Shown: positions 53,600 through 63,838, counted from the stretch's first letter. The stretch is 64,000 nucleotides of DNA from Bacteroidota bacterium (GCA_016183805.1 JACPDX010000013.1:124001-188000), one strand, 5' to 3'. Notes: generated by a model not told the origin, from the letters alone. Numbers and translations are program-made.

Positions 53600-55375
53600 A
53601 TGTCAACGCTAAATTTTTTACAAAAAATATTTTCGATTAATTTTAGAAGAATTCCCGAAAGGCATCGGGTGTTAATTTTAGCGTTATTGGTAGGTTTGTT
53701 TTCCGGTTGGGCGGCAGTAATCATAAAAAATACCGTTCATTTTACCAAAAGTATTCTTACCTGGGGTTTTGTAAAAGAATTCGAAAATTACTTGTACTTT
53801 TTTTATCCTTTTATTGGGTTGTTATTAACAACGTTGTTTGTTAAATATGTAATTAAAAAACCTATCGGACATGGCGTCCCAAATGTGCTTTATGCCATTT
53901 CAAAAAATAAAAGCATTATAAAAGCAAAAAGCATGTTTGCTTCTGTTGTGGCAAGTGCGTTAACTGTTGGTTTTGGAGGTTCGGTAGGTTTGGAAGGTCC
54001 AACTGTTTCTACGGCAAGTTCAATAGGAAGTAATGTAGGACAGTTTTTTAAACAAAACTACAAAACCACCACATTACTTTTGGGGTGTGGAGCTGCAGGT
54101 GCAATGTCAGGGATTTTTAATGCGCCTATTGCTGCGTTGGTTTTTGTGTTGGAGGTTTTTATGTTCGATTTAACCTTGACCTCCATGATTCCTTTTTTAG
54201 CAGCTTCGGTTGCCGCGGCATTAAGTTCCAGAATGATGTTGGGAAACAACGTGTTATTTGACATTAGAATTCACGATGTATTTCAGCCGGCAAATGTTCC
54301 TTTTTATATTTTATTGGGGCTTTTTACGGGACTTATTTCAGCTTACTTTAACAAGTTGTTTACTGTTATCGAAGAGTTTTTTGAACGTATAAAATCCAAA
54401 AAGGCAAAACTTATTTTTGGAGGTATTGTTTTAGGAATACTTATTTTTTTTGTTCCCCCTTTGTATGGCGAAGGTTTTGAAACCATTATTGCACTGTTAA
54501 ACAACAAACCAGAAGAAATTTTTAACAACAGTATGTTTTACGACCAGCGTGAAAACATTGTGTTGGTATTGGCTTTATTAGCCGGAATTATTTTTTTAAA
54601 AGTTGTTGCCACTTCATTTACTTTTGGAGCCGGAGGTATTGGTGGTGTTTTTGCTCCTTCATTATTTATGGGGGCAACAAGTGGATTTGTTTTTGCAAAA
54701 TCTATCAATCATTTTGCCGGATTTTCTTTATCGTTAACCAATTTTTCGTTGGTAGGCATGGCAGGTTTAATTGCAGGTGTTTTGCACGCCCCACTTACTG
54801 CTCTCTTTTTAATAGCCGAAATTACTAAGGGTTACGAGTTGATTATTCCGTTAATGATAACTGCGGCCATTTCGTATTTAACCTCTAAATATTTTGTAAA
54901 ACATTCGGTTTACACCCATCAATTGGCAAAACGCGGTGAAATGTTGTCGCGAAACAAAGACAAAACCGTTTTAACGTTGATGAATTTACAAGATGAAATA
55001 GAAAAAGATTTTGTTACAGTTCATCCAAACCAAACCTTGGGCGATTTGGTAAAAGTAGTTTCTGCTTCATCACGAAATTTATTTCCTGTGGTGGATGAAA
55101 AAGGCATTTTACAAGGTGTAATTACTCTCGATGATATTCGCGAAATCATGTTTAAACCTGAGCTGTACGAAATAATTACTGTCGAATCGCTCATGATTTT
55201 ACCTCCGGGTTATATTTTCTTATCAGACAATATGGATGCGGTAATGGAAAAATTTTCGCAATCTAACGCCTGGAATTTACCCGTTATTGAAGGCAACAAA
55301 TACATTGGTTTTGTATCAAAATCAAAATTATTTAATGCCTACCGAAAAGAACTTTTGCATTTTTCTGAAGAATGA
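53600..55375 (+). CDS. ClC-family chloride channel/antiporter with CBS domains
   Basis: 591 residues: a ClC membrane domain (about 20-440) and two C-terminal CBS domains (about 465-585). The selectivity motifs are present: VGFGGSVGLEGPTVSTASSIG, quoted in part as GLEGP, with the gating glutamate, and GAGGIGGVFAPSLFMGA. The first CBS reads HPNQTLGDLVKVVSAS and NLFPVVDEKGILQGVITLDD. The gating Glu suggests a proton-coupled antiporter, or fluoride/chloride transport. It lies directly after proC and before the broken ion channel gene. Confidence 0.92.
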   Translation: MSTLNFLQKIFSINFRRIPERHRVLILALLVGLFSGWAAVIIKNTVHFTKSILTWGFVKEFENYLYFFYPFIGLLLTTLFVKYVIKKPIGHGVPNVLYAISKNKSIIKAKSMFASVVASALTVGFGGSVGLEGPTVSTASSIGSNVGQFFKQNYKTTTLLLGCGAAGAMSGIFNAPIAALVFVLEVFMFDLTLTSMIPFLAASVAAALSSRMMLGNNVLFDIRIHDVFQPANVPFYILLGLFTGLISAYFNKLFTVIEEFFERIKSKKAKLIFGGIVLGILIFFVPPLYGEGFETIIALLNNKPEEIFNNSMFYDQRENIVLVLALLAGIIFLKVVATSFTFGAGGIGGVFAPSLFMGATSGFVFAKSINHFAGFSLSLTNFSLVGMAGLIAGVLHAPLTALFLIAEITKGYELIIPLMITAAISYLTSKYFVKHSVYTHQLAKRGEMLSRNKDKTVLTLMNLQDEIEKDFVTVHPNQTLGDLVKVVSASSRNLFPVVDEKGILQGVITLDDIREIMFKPELYEIITVESLMILPPGYIFLSDNMDAVMEKFSQSNAWNLPVIEGNKYIGFVSKSKLFNAYRKELLHFSEE

Positions 55376-55389
55376 TATACTTTTAATGC

Positions 55390-57041
55390 ATGAGAACGTA
55401 TCAAACACAAATAGAAAACCAACCGTTTGTTTACGAAAATTTAACAACTACAAAAACGGCTGTGGTAAAAACATTTGCCAATCAAAAACTAATTTCGGTT
55501 AATAAGTATGGAGTTATTGATGTTAACGAAGTTTATCAAAAAATAATAGCCAATCAACCTATTGATATATCTTATGGTTATGTACATAATTTTTCGGTAA
55601 AGGAACTAAAAAAACAATATGACCTATCGGAAAACGATGCTGTTTCATTAGTAAAATTTAAAGCCAAAAATGCGTTTTTTGAAACCGAAAAAACGATAGA
55701 TTTTTCTCGTGTTAAGTTTGTGGGGGGGCCGATTTTAGTGATAGTATTTTTTCAAATGGCGACTTATCATTTTACAGCTCAAAATTTGAAGAAGGGAATG
55801 TAAAATTTAAACAAACGTATTTTGGTACGGATAATGTTAACTTTCAATATGCAAAATTCGGCTTAGGCGACGTTACTTTTATGGACGCCTGTTTTAACAG
55901 CGAGTAGGTTTCGTTTGTAAATACTTCTTTTGATAATGGTAACGTGTCGTTTAAAAATGTCGATTTTAAGCAAAGTAAAATAACGTTTCATTTTGCAAAA
56001 TTTGGCGAAGGCGATAAAAGTTTTGAAAATGCTTCCTTTGGCAACAATGGTTGTGATTTTAGAAAAGTGGAATTTGGATCGGGAAAAATAGATTTTAGAA
56101 AAGCCGGTTTTGGAAATGGCGATGTTTTTTTTGACGAATCAGAATTTATTTCGGGCAAACTAATCTTTAGGCTGGCAACGTTTGGAAGTGGTTTAAAATC
56201 GTTTGAAAATATTGATTTTGGAACAGCAGATGCCTTATTCGAAAATGTAAATTTTGGAACAGGAACAGTGAGTTTTGCTCAAAGTAAAGCCCGAAACATC
56301 ACATTTAAAGGTTCGCATTTAAACGTGTATTTAGATTTAAAAATAAACGAATGCGACAGTATTGATTTAACCGATACCGTAATTCGAGATATTGTTGACC
56401 TGAAACCATCTACTTATCCCATAAAAATAACTAAACTTTATTTGGTTGGAACAAGAAACCTGGGTAGAATTATTGTTGATTGGGAGATGAATAACGTCAA
56501 AAACCTGATTAAAAACCAATCGGATTCAACACTAAAACAAAAGGCAGAACAGTTTAATATTTTCAAAGAAAATTTTCATTTGAATGGACAATACGAAGAC
56601 GAAGACAAAGCGTATGTTCAGTTTAAACGATTTGAACACCGTGCCGAAGTAATAAATGTTAAAACAAAAGGTGGAAAAGAGTATTTAAAAGCTCCATTTT
56701 TATTTTTCAGGTGGCTGGTTTTTGATAAAATGGGGCTTTTTGCAACCAGCCCATTAAGAGTTCTATTTAGTATGTTGTTGGTTTATGTGTGTTTTAGTTT
56801 ACTCTATTTGTTGGTTGGGTTTTTTAATGCAGGAAGTATTATAAATGCCGTTGGAGCAACCGATAATTTATCTTTTTTACAAACTTGTTTTTACCATAGT
56901 GCTATTACATTTTTAACCATTGGTTATGGCGATTATTATCCCATGGGTTTTGAACGTGGAATTTCAATTATTGAAGGCTGGTCGGGTGTTTTTCTTATGA
57001 GTTATTTTACTGTGGCTTTTGTTAGAAAAATTTTACGTTAA
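55390..57041 (+). pseudogene. Broken potassium-channel gene with N-terminal beta-helix repeats
   Basis: The frame from ATG 55390 runs for 112 correct codons to a run of seven G (55722-55728) and then drifts into nonsense, ending at 55803. Adding one G (or removing two) restores ADFSDSIFSNGDLSFYSSKF and further pentapeptide-like repeats until an in-frame TAG at 55905-55907. After this the same frame continues unbroken to 57041. Repeats of the type F-x3-x-F-G-x-G-x-x-x-F fill about 300 residues, followed by a two-helix channel domain with filter TIGYGD and a terminal FMSYFTVAFVRKILR-like helix. So two lesions exist. Poly-G slippage alone would not restore the protein unless the TAG is read through. 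Confidence 0.85.
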
Positions 57042-57047
57042 ATAGTA

Positions 57048-58388
57048 CTATTTAATTACCAACGGAATGCCGTAATAAAATTCCAATACCTTAAGTTTAA
57101 ACGAATAATCGTATTTGGCTCTAATTTGTTGCGATTGAGCAGTAAATAAACGGTTTTTGGCTTGATTAAAATCGAACGAATTAAAACTACCTACCTCGAA
57201 CCGTTCTTGGGCATACCTAAACGCTTCTTGATTGGCTTCCTCTGCTTTTAATGCAGCATCGTAAGTTTTGGAGGCGGTTTTTGCATCGGTATATGCTATT
57301 TGTATGGATTCACGGAGTTTAATTTTTTCGCTTTCCAAGCTGTATTGTGCCTGCTCCATACTTATTCTCGATTTTGCAACGGCTGTTGAATATTGAAAAC
57401 GGTTAAATAGTGGAATGTTTAAAGTTAACCCAATAAAATGACCCAAATTGTTATCTAGTTGGTCGCTGTAAGGATAAAAATCGACAAACCCTTGCCTGTG
57501 CTGGTAAACGGTGCTTAATCCATAATTTAAAGTTAATGAAGGATAATAATTGGCTCGCGAAATGCGTATGCTTTTGTCGGCACTTTTAATGCTGAGTTCG
57601 GCGGCTTTAATTTCGGGAAACGTAGTAGAAGCTTTGCTGTAAATATCGGTTGAAGAATTATTAATGACAGAGGCGTTAGGGTTTTCTAAGGCAACGTTTT
57701 CAACTAAAATGGTGGCTTCTTGTAATTGTAGCAATTGAGCCAATCGAAGTGAAGAAATATCGAGTGTATTTTGTGCCTGAATTAAATTTTGTTCGTCGGT
57801 AGCCAGAGTAGATTTTATGTTGAGTAAATCGCCTTTTGGAGTTATTCCTGCATCAACCATTTTGCTAACTCGATCCACTTCGTTTTGGCTGATATCAACT
57901 TGTAGTTGGGCAATGTTTATTTGTTCTTTGGCAAAAAGTATTTGCAAATATGCATTAACTACGTTTAGCGAAATGTCGTTTTTCATTTTTTCGACATTGG
58001 CATTTTGTACTTCTAAATTAATTTTAGATTGGTTCAAGGTATTGATGTTGGCAAAACCATCAAACAAAACCACCGATGCATTTAAGCTGTAATTATTCGA
58101 TCTGAAATCAGCTGCAACTCTTGACCCTGTAGCATCTATGGATGAACCAAAGTTGAACGATTGTGATGCCGAAGCATTAACGTTAGGTAAAAAATTTCCC
58201 TTGGCATTAACAATATCTTGAGTTCTACTTTGCTTTTCCAACTCCGATTGTTTGACGGAAATGTTGTTTTTTAATGCATAATCCACACATTCTTGGAGTG
58301 TCCAAATTTTTGTTTCGCTGTTAGCTTGAGAAAACACAGCTACTTGGCAAAACAAGGTTAAAGCAAAAAATAGCGTTTTTTTAAACAT
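57048..58388 (-). CDS. TolC-family outer membrane efflux protein
   Basis: An outer-membrane channel of tripartite efflux systems, 446 residues with signal peptide (about 1-20, CQVAVFSQ). The two OEP repeats are clear: TLQECVDYALKNNISVKQSE in the first and ELSIKSADKSIRISRANYYPSL starting the second (quoted in pieces). Both are flanked by long coiled-coil helices. It is the last gene of the leftward operon ATPase - permease - permease - adaptor - channel, 33 bases after the adaptor gene, so it serves as the exit duct for that exporter. Confidence 0.92.
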   Translation of the reverse strand: MFKKTLFFALTLFCQVAVFSQANSETKIWTLQECVDYALKNNISVKQSELEKQSRTQDIVNAKGNFLPNVNASASQSFNFGSSIDATGSRVAADFRSNNYSLNASVVLFDGFANINTLNQSKINLEVQNANVEKMKNDISLNVVNAYLQILFAKEQINIAQLQVDISQNEVDRVSKMVDAGITPKGDLLNIKSTLATDEQNLIQAQNTLDISSLRLAQLLQLQEATILVENVALENPNASVINNSSTDIYSKASTTFPEIKAAELSIKSADKSIRISRANYYPSLTLNYGLSTVYQHRQGFVDFYPYSDQLDNNLGHFIGLTLNIPLFNRFQYSTAVAKSRISMEQAQYSLESEKIKLRESIQIAYTDAKTASKTYDAALKAEEANQEAFRYAQERFEVGSFNSFDFNQAKNRLFTAQSQQIRAKYDYSFKLKVLEFYYGIPLVIK

Positions 58389-58421
58389 TTTTAGTTGATT
58401 TTAATTTCGTTCAAAGAGTTA

Positions 58422-59549
58422 TTATTCGAAGTCATTTCCTTTTTTCGACTCTATTTTTTCGGGTTGGGTAATGTTCCACACTTTAACTTTATCGGTAGGT
58501 TTAATACCTGTTAAAATCTCTACGTTTATACCGTCAGAAATACCAAGAGTAACATCTTTACGTTCAAATTTTTGTTCGCCGGTTTCTATTTCAACGTAAG
58601 GGCTATTGGTTTCCTTATCGAATTGCAGTAATGCTTCTTTAATGGCTAACACATTTTCTTTTTTATCGAGCACCAACGAGGCATTGGCACTGTATCCTGC
58701 ACGTATAAAAAATGCAGTGTCTAAGTGTACGTTGGCTTCAATTTTAAATTGAACAGCACCTTGATCTTCAATACCTTTTGGAGCCACGAATCGGAGTTTT
58801 GCATCAAATTCCTTATCGTTAATGGCTCCTAAACTAATTTTTAAAGGCATGTCGAGTTTAAGTTTCCCTACTTCAGCTTCGTCAATTTTTCCTTCAAATA
58901 CCATGTTGCTGAGGTTGGCAATAAATGCAATGGTGGTTCCGGGGTTAAAGTTATTGCTTTCAATTACCTGATCGCCAATTTTTACAGGAATTTCTAAAAT
59001 AGTTCCCGAAATGGTGGCTTTAATATTGGTATTGGCTAAACCGCCTTCGCGTGTACCCAACTGTATAATTTGTAAATCGTTTTGAGCGTTAGAAAGCTCT
59101 TGTTTGGCTTGATTAAAACGTAATTCTACCGAATTAAAATCCTGAGTAGAAATAACTTGTTTATCGTACAAAATTTTATTTCTGTCTAAATCAAGTTTTG
59201 AATTTTCGAAAACATAGTTGGCATTTTTAACCCTGCCTAATGCACTACTTAAAGCGGCTTCGTTCGGAACTACTTTAATTTTTGCAATTAAATCGCCGGC
59301 TTTTATCAATTGTCCTTCTTTTACCAGAATAGACTCAATGATGCCCGAAATTTGCGGTTTAATTTCTACTTCGTCTTCCGGAACAACCTTACCTGTAGCA
59401 ATGGTTTTCTTTTCGATGGTGGTTTTAAAAGCAGTTTCTGTTTTATAAACTATTGCCGAGGTGTTGTTTGACGTTATAAAAAAGTAGGTGGCATAAATTA
59501 CGCCCACTATTATCAGCACAATTAGCAGGTATTTCATTATTTTTTTCAT
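58422..59549 (-). CDS. Periplasmic adaptor (membrane fusion) protein, MacA-like
   Basis: The periplasmic link between the MacB-like permeases and the TolC-like channel, 375 residues. It has an N-terminal membrane anchor (about 6-25), the first barrel-sandwich half with VVPEDEVEIKPQISGIIESI and EGQLIKAGDLIAKI, a coiled-coil hairpin (about 95-160), the second half with ISGTILEIPVKIGDQVIESN, and beta-barrel and C-terminal domains. Motif pattern fits the MacA/HlyD_D23 group. It follows the second permease by 92 bases, which contain a repeat-type spacer. Confidence 0.92.
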   Translation of the reverse strand: MKKIMKYLLIVLIIVGVIYATYFFITSNNTSAIVYKTETAFKTTIEKKTIATGKVVPEDEVEIKPQISGIIESILVKEGQLIKAGDLIAKIKVVPNEAALSSALGRVKNANYVFENSKLDLDRNKILYDKQVISTQDFNSVELRFNQAKQELSNAQNDLQIIQLGTREGGLANTNIKATISGTILEIPVKIGDQVIESNNFNPGTTIAFIANLSNMVFEGKIDEAEVGKLKLDMPLKISLGAINDKEFDAKLRFVAPKGIEDQGAVQFKIEANVHLDTAFFIRAGYSANASLVLDKKENVLAIKEALLQFDKETNSPYVEIETGEQKFERKDVTLGISDGINVEILTGIKPTDKVKVWNITQPEKIESKKGNDFE

Positions 59550-59574
59550 CTTGTTATTATTTAGTTTATATTTT

Positions 59575-59641
59575 TTTTAACACACCCCTAACCTCTCTCA
59601 AGAGGGGAGACCCTTCCGTCAGCTGACAGATTGGGTCGGAT
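59575..59641 (-). repeat. Spacer with CCCCTAACC...AGAGGGG words
   Basis: A GC-richer insert, with CCTCTCTCAAGAGGGGAG as an imperfect hairpin and CAGCTG further on, lies between the permease and adaptor genes. It resembles the element at 63830-63862 and the second part of 32849-32950. Confidence 0.55.
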
Positions 59642-60898
59642 TTACTCTTCCCTCAACGCATCAATAGGTTTTATACTTACTGCCCGTTGGGCAGGAATTA
59701 ATCCTATTAATGTTCCTAACACAATCATTATTAATAATGCTCCAATAATGTAAGGAATAGGCACTGTTGGATTGGCATAAGGAAAATCGACATCCTTAGT
59801 AGCGGCATTAACACCCGAAAGTACTAATGCCCCCAAAACAATTCCTAAAATTCCTGAAACTAACGTTAAAAAAACGGATTCCAGAATAATTTGCCCTTTT
59901 ATTTCGTTGGGTGTAGCTCCCAAAGCTCTTCTTACTCCCAATTCTCGGGTTCGTTCTTTTACAGAAATCAACAATATATTGCCAATACCAATAACTCCTG
60001 CAAAAATAGTTGCAACACCAACCACTAACGATAAAAAGGTGAGCCCTTTAGAAAAGCTTTTTACTTTATTAAAAATTTCGCCTAGATTAAATGAGCCAAA
60101 TGCACGTTCATCGTCGGGTGCTACCTGATGAATTTCTTTTAAAACACGTTTTACGTCTTTTTCTACCTGAATTACATCGACATTGTTATAAGCCGCAATG
60201 GCTAACCAACCCACATTATCGGCAGTATGATACAGTTTTTGAAAAGTAGTAAAAGGAATAAACACATCACCATCACCCTCAAAACCTCCTCCTTTCGAAA
60301 ATTTAAGCACACCAATAACTTGAAAAAAACTGTTGTCAATTTTAACAAATTGCCCCACAGGATTTTCTTTTGGTCCAAAAAGTTCTTTTCTGGTACGTTC
60401 TCCAATCACACAAACTTTTCTTTCTTGCTTAACATCATCGTAATTTAAAAATCTGCCACCATGATAAATGTCTTTGGTTGCAATTTTTACTAATACAGGA
60501 AAATCGCCATAAATATTGTACTGACCACTTTTTTGGCCTCTGGAAATGGTTGGGGCATCACCGTCAAAAACACCCTTTGCGTTTCGGGGTGCAATAAATT
60601 GAATTTCAGGTATTTTGTTAGTTAATTCAGCCACATTTCCTAGTTTTAATTGTAAAGGTCGTCCGGTTTTAAAACCTTTGTAAGGGACACTTGTTTGTTG
60701 AGCCCAGGCAAACATGCTGTTCATGGCAACTCGTTCAAACTGTCGTTCAAAACCATGGTCTAAACCTTTGGCAGCACCCGACAACGCAATGTAAATAAAA
60801 ATACCCCACAACACTCCAATAACGGTAATGGTGGTTCGGACTTTGTTTTTTGAAACAGAGTCTAAAATTTCTATCCAAGTGTCTTTTCTAAATATCAA
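59642..60898 (-). CDS. MacB-like ABC transporter permease (second)
   Basis: 418 residues in the MacB/FtsX layout: TM1 (about 20-42), a large periplasmic MacB_PCD domain (about 45-270), then three TMs in the FtsX domain (about 290-410). The FtsX part contains GIGNILLISVKERTRELGVRRALGA and ends SIKPIDALREE (parts quoted under 20 residues in each motif: ERTRELGVRRALGA). It pairs with the neighbouring permease, of similar layout but divergent sequence, likely as a heterodimer with the shared ATPase. Substrate is unknown; lipoproteins, peptides or drugs are all possible for this class. Confidence 0.9.
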   Translation of the reverse strand: MIFRKDTWIEILDSVSKNKVRTTITVIGVLWGIFIYIALSGAAKGLDHGFERQFERVAMNSMFAWAQQTSVPYKGFKTGRPLQLKLGNVAELTNKIPEIQFIAPRNAKGVFDGDAPTISRGQKSGQYNIYGDFPVLVKIATKDIYHGGRFLNYDDVKQERKVCVIGERTRKELFGPKENPVGQFVKIDNSFFQVIGVLKFSKGGGFEGDGDVFIPFTTFQKLYHTADNVGWLAIAAYNNVDVIQVEKDVKRVLKEIHQVAPDDERAFGSFNLGEIFNKVKSFSKGLTFLSLVVGVATIFAGVIGIGNILLISVKERTRELGVRRALGATPNEIKGQIILESVFLTLVSGILGIVLGALVLSGVNAATKDVDFPYANPTVPIPYIIGALLIMIVLGTLIGLIPAQRAVSIKPIDALREE

Positions 60899-60962
60899 AT
60901 AGGTTTAGGTTTTTCAATTTACACATTGTTACATTTTCAAATGGATTCATTTTCAAATTAAA

Positions 60963-62192
60963 TTACTCATCTCGCAAAGCAACTATAGGTTTTATGTTGG
61001 CTGCTTTTTTTGCAGGAACATATCCGGCAAAAGCTCCGCACAGAATTAATAAAATGGTTGAAAAAATGGCTGTTCCCATATCAATATAAGGGTCTTTGAT
61101 AAAATAATTTTCTAACGAAACTCCTATAAAATTTAATACTAAAATACCACCAAACAACCCAACATATCCGGCAATAATGGTAATAAAAACAGATTCTTGT
61201 AAAATCATAGCAATAATACTGAATGGCGTAGCTCCCAAAGCTTTCCGAACACCCAATTCCTTGGTTCGTTCTTTTACTACAAATACCATAATGTTGCTTA
61301 TTCCAATAACCCCTGCAATAAGAGTTCCGATGCCAACAAACGAAACTATTATTTTAAGTACCGTGGCAAATTGTTGGTTGTCGTTTAAATTATCGGCAAT
61401 GTTTCTGATAAAAATGCCATTTTCATCGTCTTTGGCAATATGGTGTTTTTCCTTTAAAAAAGTGGTGAGTTTTTCTTCAAAAACCATGGCTCCGGCATAA
61501 CCTAATTCAGGTTTAAAAGCCAGTATAATCTGGTCTATTTTATCGTTATTTTTTTCTGCCAACTGAATGGTGGTGTAAGGTACAAAAATGTTTCGTTCTT
61601 CGTTGTCACCTCCTTCATCTTGAAAAACACCTGTTACTTTATATGCGGTGTTGTTAATGTTAATGTATTTGCCCAAGGCACTTTCGTTGCCAAACAAATC
61701 TTTTTCAACCAATCTGCCAATAACGGCATATTTGGTTTTATTTTTTATATCTTCTTCATTGATATACCTTCCCTTCATGATAATTGTTTTTTCGGCAAAC
61801 TGATGCGATGGAGCAATGCCTCTGAAAGAGTATGAATTTGACTTGTTTTTGTAAATTACATTGGCGTTTCTAAATAATCGTGGAGAGATGTACTCTAAAT
61901 AAAAACGGAAATTTTGCTGAATGTCGGTTAAATCGTCATTTTTAAATTGAATAAAACGGTTGGCTTTAAAACCTTTGTGCGGAATGCTTGTTTTGCCCGG
62001 AAAAATAAAAAAAGTGTTGGTGGCATCATCAACAAAAAACTCGTTAAACGAATTCGTTAACCCATTGCCAAAACCCAATAAAATGATAAAAATAAAAATA
62101 CCCAAAGAAACCGTAAACCCCGATAAAAAAGTACGGAGCTTATTTTTTTTGATGGTTTGAAATATTTCCTGCCAACTATCGCGACTAAACAT
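60963..62192 (-). CDS. MacB-like ABC transporter permease (first)
   Basis: 409 residues with the same topology as the following permease: TM1 (about 18-40), MacB_PCD periplasmic domain, three C-terminal TMs. The FtsX block includes VVKERTKELGVRKALGATPF and the protein ends NIKPIVALRDE. Its start overlaps the end of the ATPase gene by 8 bases, so the ATPase and this subunit are coupled. The pair of non-identical permeases suggests an asymmetric exporter. Confidence 0.9.
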   Translation of the reverse strand: MFSRDSWQEIFQTIKKNKLRTFLSGFTVSLGIFIFIILLGFGNGLTNSFNEFFVDDATNTFFIFPGKTSIPHKGFKANRFIQFKNDDLTDIQQNFRFYLEYISPRLFRNANVIYKNKSNSYSFRGIAPSHQFAEKTIIMKGRYINEEDIKNKTKYAVIGRLVEKDLFGNESALGKYININNTAYKVTGVFQDEGGDNEERNIFVPYTTIQLAEKNNDKIDQIILAFKPELGYAGAMVFEEKLTTFLKEKHHIAKDDENGIFIRNIADNLNDNQQFATVLKIIVSFVGIGTLIAGVIGISNIMVFVVKERTKELGVRKALGATPFSIIAMILQESVFITIIAGYVGLFGGILVLNFIGVSLENYFIKDPYIDMGTAIFSTILLILCGAFAGYVPAKKAANIKPIVALRDE

Positions 62193-62886
62193 AAGCAGAG
62201 GCTCTAACCTGATTAATTTCTTTATCTTCTATCATTATTCCATCTTTGAGTTGCACAATACGTTTGCACATGTTGGCAATATCGGTTTCGTGCGTAACAA
62301 TTAAAATGGTTTTTCCTTCATCGTTTATTTCTTGGATAAGTTGCATAATTTCAACCGAAGTTTTCGAGTCTAAAGCTCCGGTAGGTTCATCAGCTAACAA
62401 TACTTTTGGTTGAGCAGCCAATGCTCGTGCAATAGCTACACGTTGTTTTTGTCCGCCCGAGAGTTCACTTGGTAAGTGATTTGCCCAATCGGCTAATCCC
62501 ACTTTGGTAAGATATTGCATGGCAGTTTCATTACGCTCTGTTCGTGGTATTTTTTGGTAATAGAGTGGAAGAGCTACATTTTCTAAAGCATTTTTATAGT
62601 TGATTAAGTTAAAAGATTGAAATACAAAACCTAAAAATTTGTTTCGGTATTTGGCTGCTTTGGTTTCGTTGAGATCAATAATCGGAACACCATCTAGTGT
62701 ATAACTGCCTTCGTCTAATACATCCAACATACCAATAATATTTAACAATGTAGATTTTCCAGAACCCGACGAGCCCATAATGGCCACCAGCTCACCTTCT
62801 TTTACATTAAAGTTAATACCTTTGAGTACATGCAGGGAATTACTTCCCATTTTATAAGACTTGTGAAGGTTTTTAATTTCAATCAT
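62185..62886 (-). CDS. ABC transporter ATP-binding protein (MacB/LolD-like)
   Basis: 233 residues. Walker A GSSGSGKSTLLN (about 35-46), Q loop FVFQSFNLI, signature LSGGQKQRVAIARAL, Walker B VLLADEPTGALDSKT and H loop ILIVTHETDIA. The sequence class is that of MacB/LolD exporters, consistent with the adjoining MacB-like permeases, adaptor and channel. It is the first gene of the leftward five-gene operon and has a clear promoter 30-57 bases upstream. Confidence 0.95.
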   Translation of the reverse strand: MIEIKNLHKSYKMGSNSLHVLKGINFNVKEGELVAIMGSSGSGKSTLLNIIGMLDVLDEGSYTLDGVPIIDLNETKAAKYRNKFLGFVFQSFNLINYKNALENVALPLYYQKIPRTERNETAMQYLTKVGLADWANHLPSELSGGQKQRVAIARALAAQPKVLLADEPTGALDSKTSVEIMQLIQEINDEGKTILIVTHETDIANMCKRIVQLKDGIMIEDKEINQVRASAYV

Positions 62887-62914
62887 AAATAGTTGAAATA
62901 GTACTGTTGTACAA

Positions 62915-62943
62915 CAAAGTTATAGTTTTAACGAGCAAAACAA
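62915..62943 (-). promoter_or_regulatory. Promoter of the efflux operon
   Basis: Minus strand TTG (62941-62943), 18-base spacer, TAACTTTG (62915-62922), with a leader of about 22 bases to the ATPase ATG. Next to it GTTGTACAAC (62906-62915) is a 10-base palindrome over the expected transcript start, a possible operator. Confidence 0.55.
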
Positions 62944-63011
62944 TTCTTTATTACACCAGTGGGAAAGTATAATGATGGATGGCTAACTTATTGAATGAGA
63001 ATAGGAAAAAA

Positions 63012-63770
63012 TTATTTTCTATCAATATAATAACTATTGGCTTGAGCCAAAGAAGTTAATACCAAATCATTTATACACAAATGTTCGGGCAGGGTGGTTA
63101 CATAATAAATAACCGAAGCCACATCGCTCGAACTCATGGGTTGAAAACCTTTATAAACCTCTTTTGCTTTTGTTTTATCGCCATGAAAACGTACTTCAGA
63201 AAACTCTGTTTCGGCTGCACCGGGGCAAATTTGGGTAACTTTAATGCCGTGTTCTAATAAATCTATCCGCATACTTTTTGAAATAGCATCTACTGCATGT
63301 TTGGTGGCACAATATACATTTCCATTTAAGTAAACTTCTTTACCAGCAGTAGAACCAATGTTAATGATGTGTCCTTTTTTTCGGGCAATCATTAAGGGCA
63401 TTATGTTTCTAGAAACATTTAACAAACCTTTAATGTTGGTGTCAATCATCTTGTTCCAGTCATCAAAGTCGCCATCTTGTATTTTAGATAAACCACTGGC
63501 TAAACCAGCATTGTTAACCAACACGTCAATTTTTTTCCAATTTTCGGGTAAAGAAGCAATGGCTTCGGTGGTTGCTTGTTGATCTCTCACATCAAAACAC
63601 AAAAGGAAAACCCTAATGTCATATAAATCAATCAATTTGTTTTCCAGTGCAACCAACCGGTCGTTTCTTCTACCTGTTATGATAATGTTGTAGCCATTTT
63701 TGGCAAACAATTTTGCTGCCGATTTTCCAAAACCGGATGTTGCTCCAGTAATTAAAACAATTTTTTCCAT
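63012..63770 (-). CDS. Short-chain dehydrogenase/reductase (SDR)
   Basis: 252 residues, classical SDR. The NAD(P) motif is T-G-A-x3-G-x-G in LITGATSGFGKSAAKLF; NNAG is in VLVNNAGLASG; the catalytic Ser is in INIGSTAGKEVYL and Y-x3-K is in VYCATKHAVD. RRNDR after the second strand suggests a preference for NADP. The sequence is close to the YdfG-like 3-hydroxy acid dehydrogenase group (with serine/threonine or malonic semialdehyde substrates), but the substrate cannot be fixed. No operon partner: 125 bases separate it from the efflux operon. Confidence 0.9.
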   Translation of the reverse strand: MEKIVLITGATSGFGKSAAKLFAKNGYNIIITGRRNDRLVALENKLIDLYDIRVFLLCFDVRDQQATTEAIASLPENWKKIDVLVNNAGLASGLSKIQDGDFDDWNKMIDTNIKGLLNVSRNIMPLMIARKKGHIINIGSTAGKEVYLNGNVYCATKHAVDAISKSMRIDLLEHGIKVTQICPGAAETEFSEVRFHGDKTKAKEVYKGFQPMSSSDVASVIYYVTTLPEHLCINDLVLTSLAQANSYYIDRK

Positions 63771-63805
63771 GTAAAGGTTTTATTAAAGGAGTGTTCTAAA
63801 AATAG

Positions 63806-63823
63806 TCCCGATAGCTATCAGGA
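63806..63823. repeat. Palindromic element TCCCGATA-GC-TATCAGGA
   Basis: A near-perfect 18-base palindrome (one mismatch pair) in the spacer between the SDR gene and the partial gene. Its wording resembles repeats frequent between genes in this phylum. Confidence 0.5.
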
Positions 63824-63838
63824 TTAATTTACACACCC

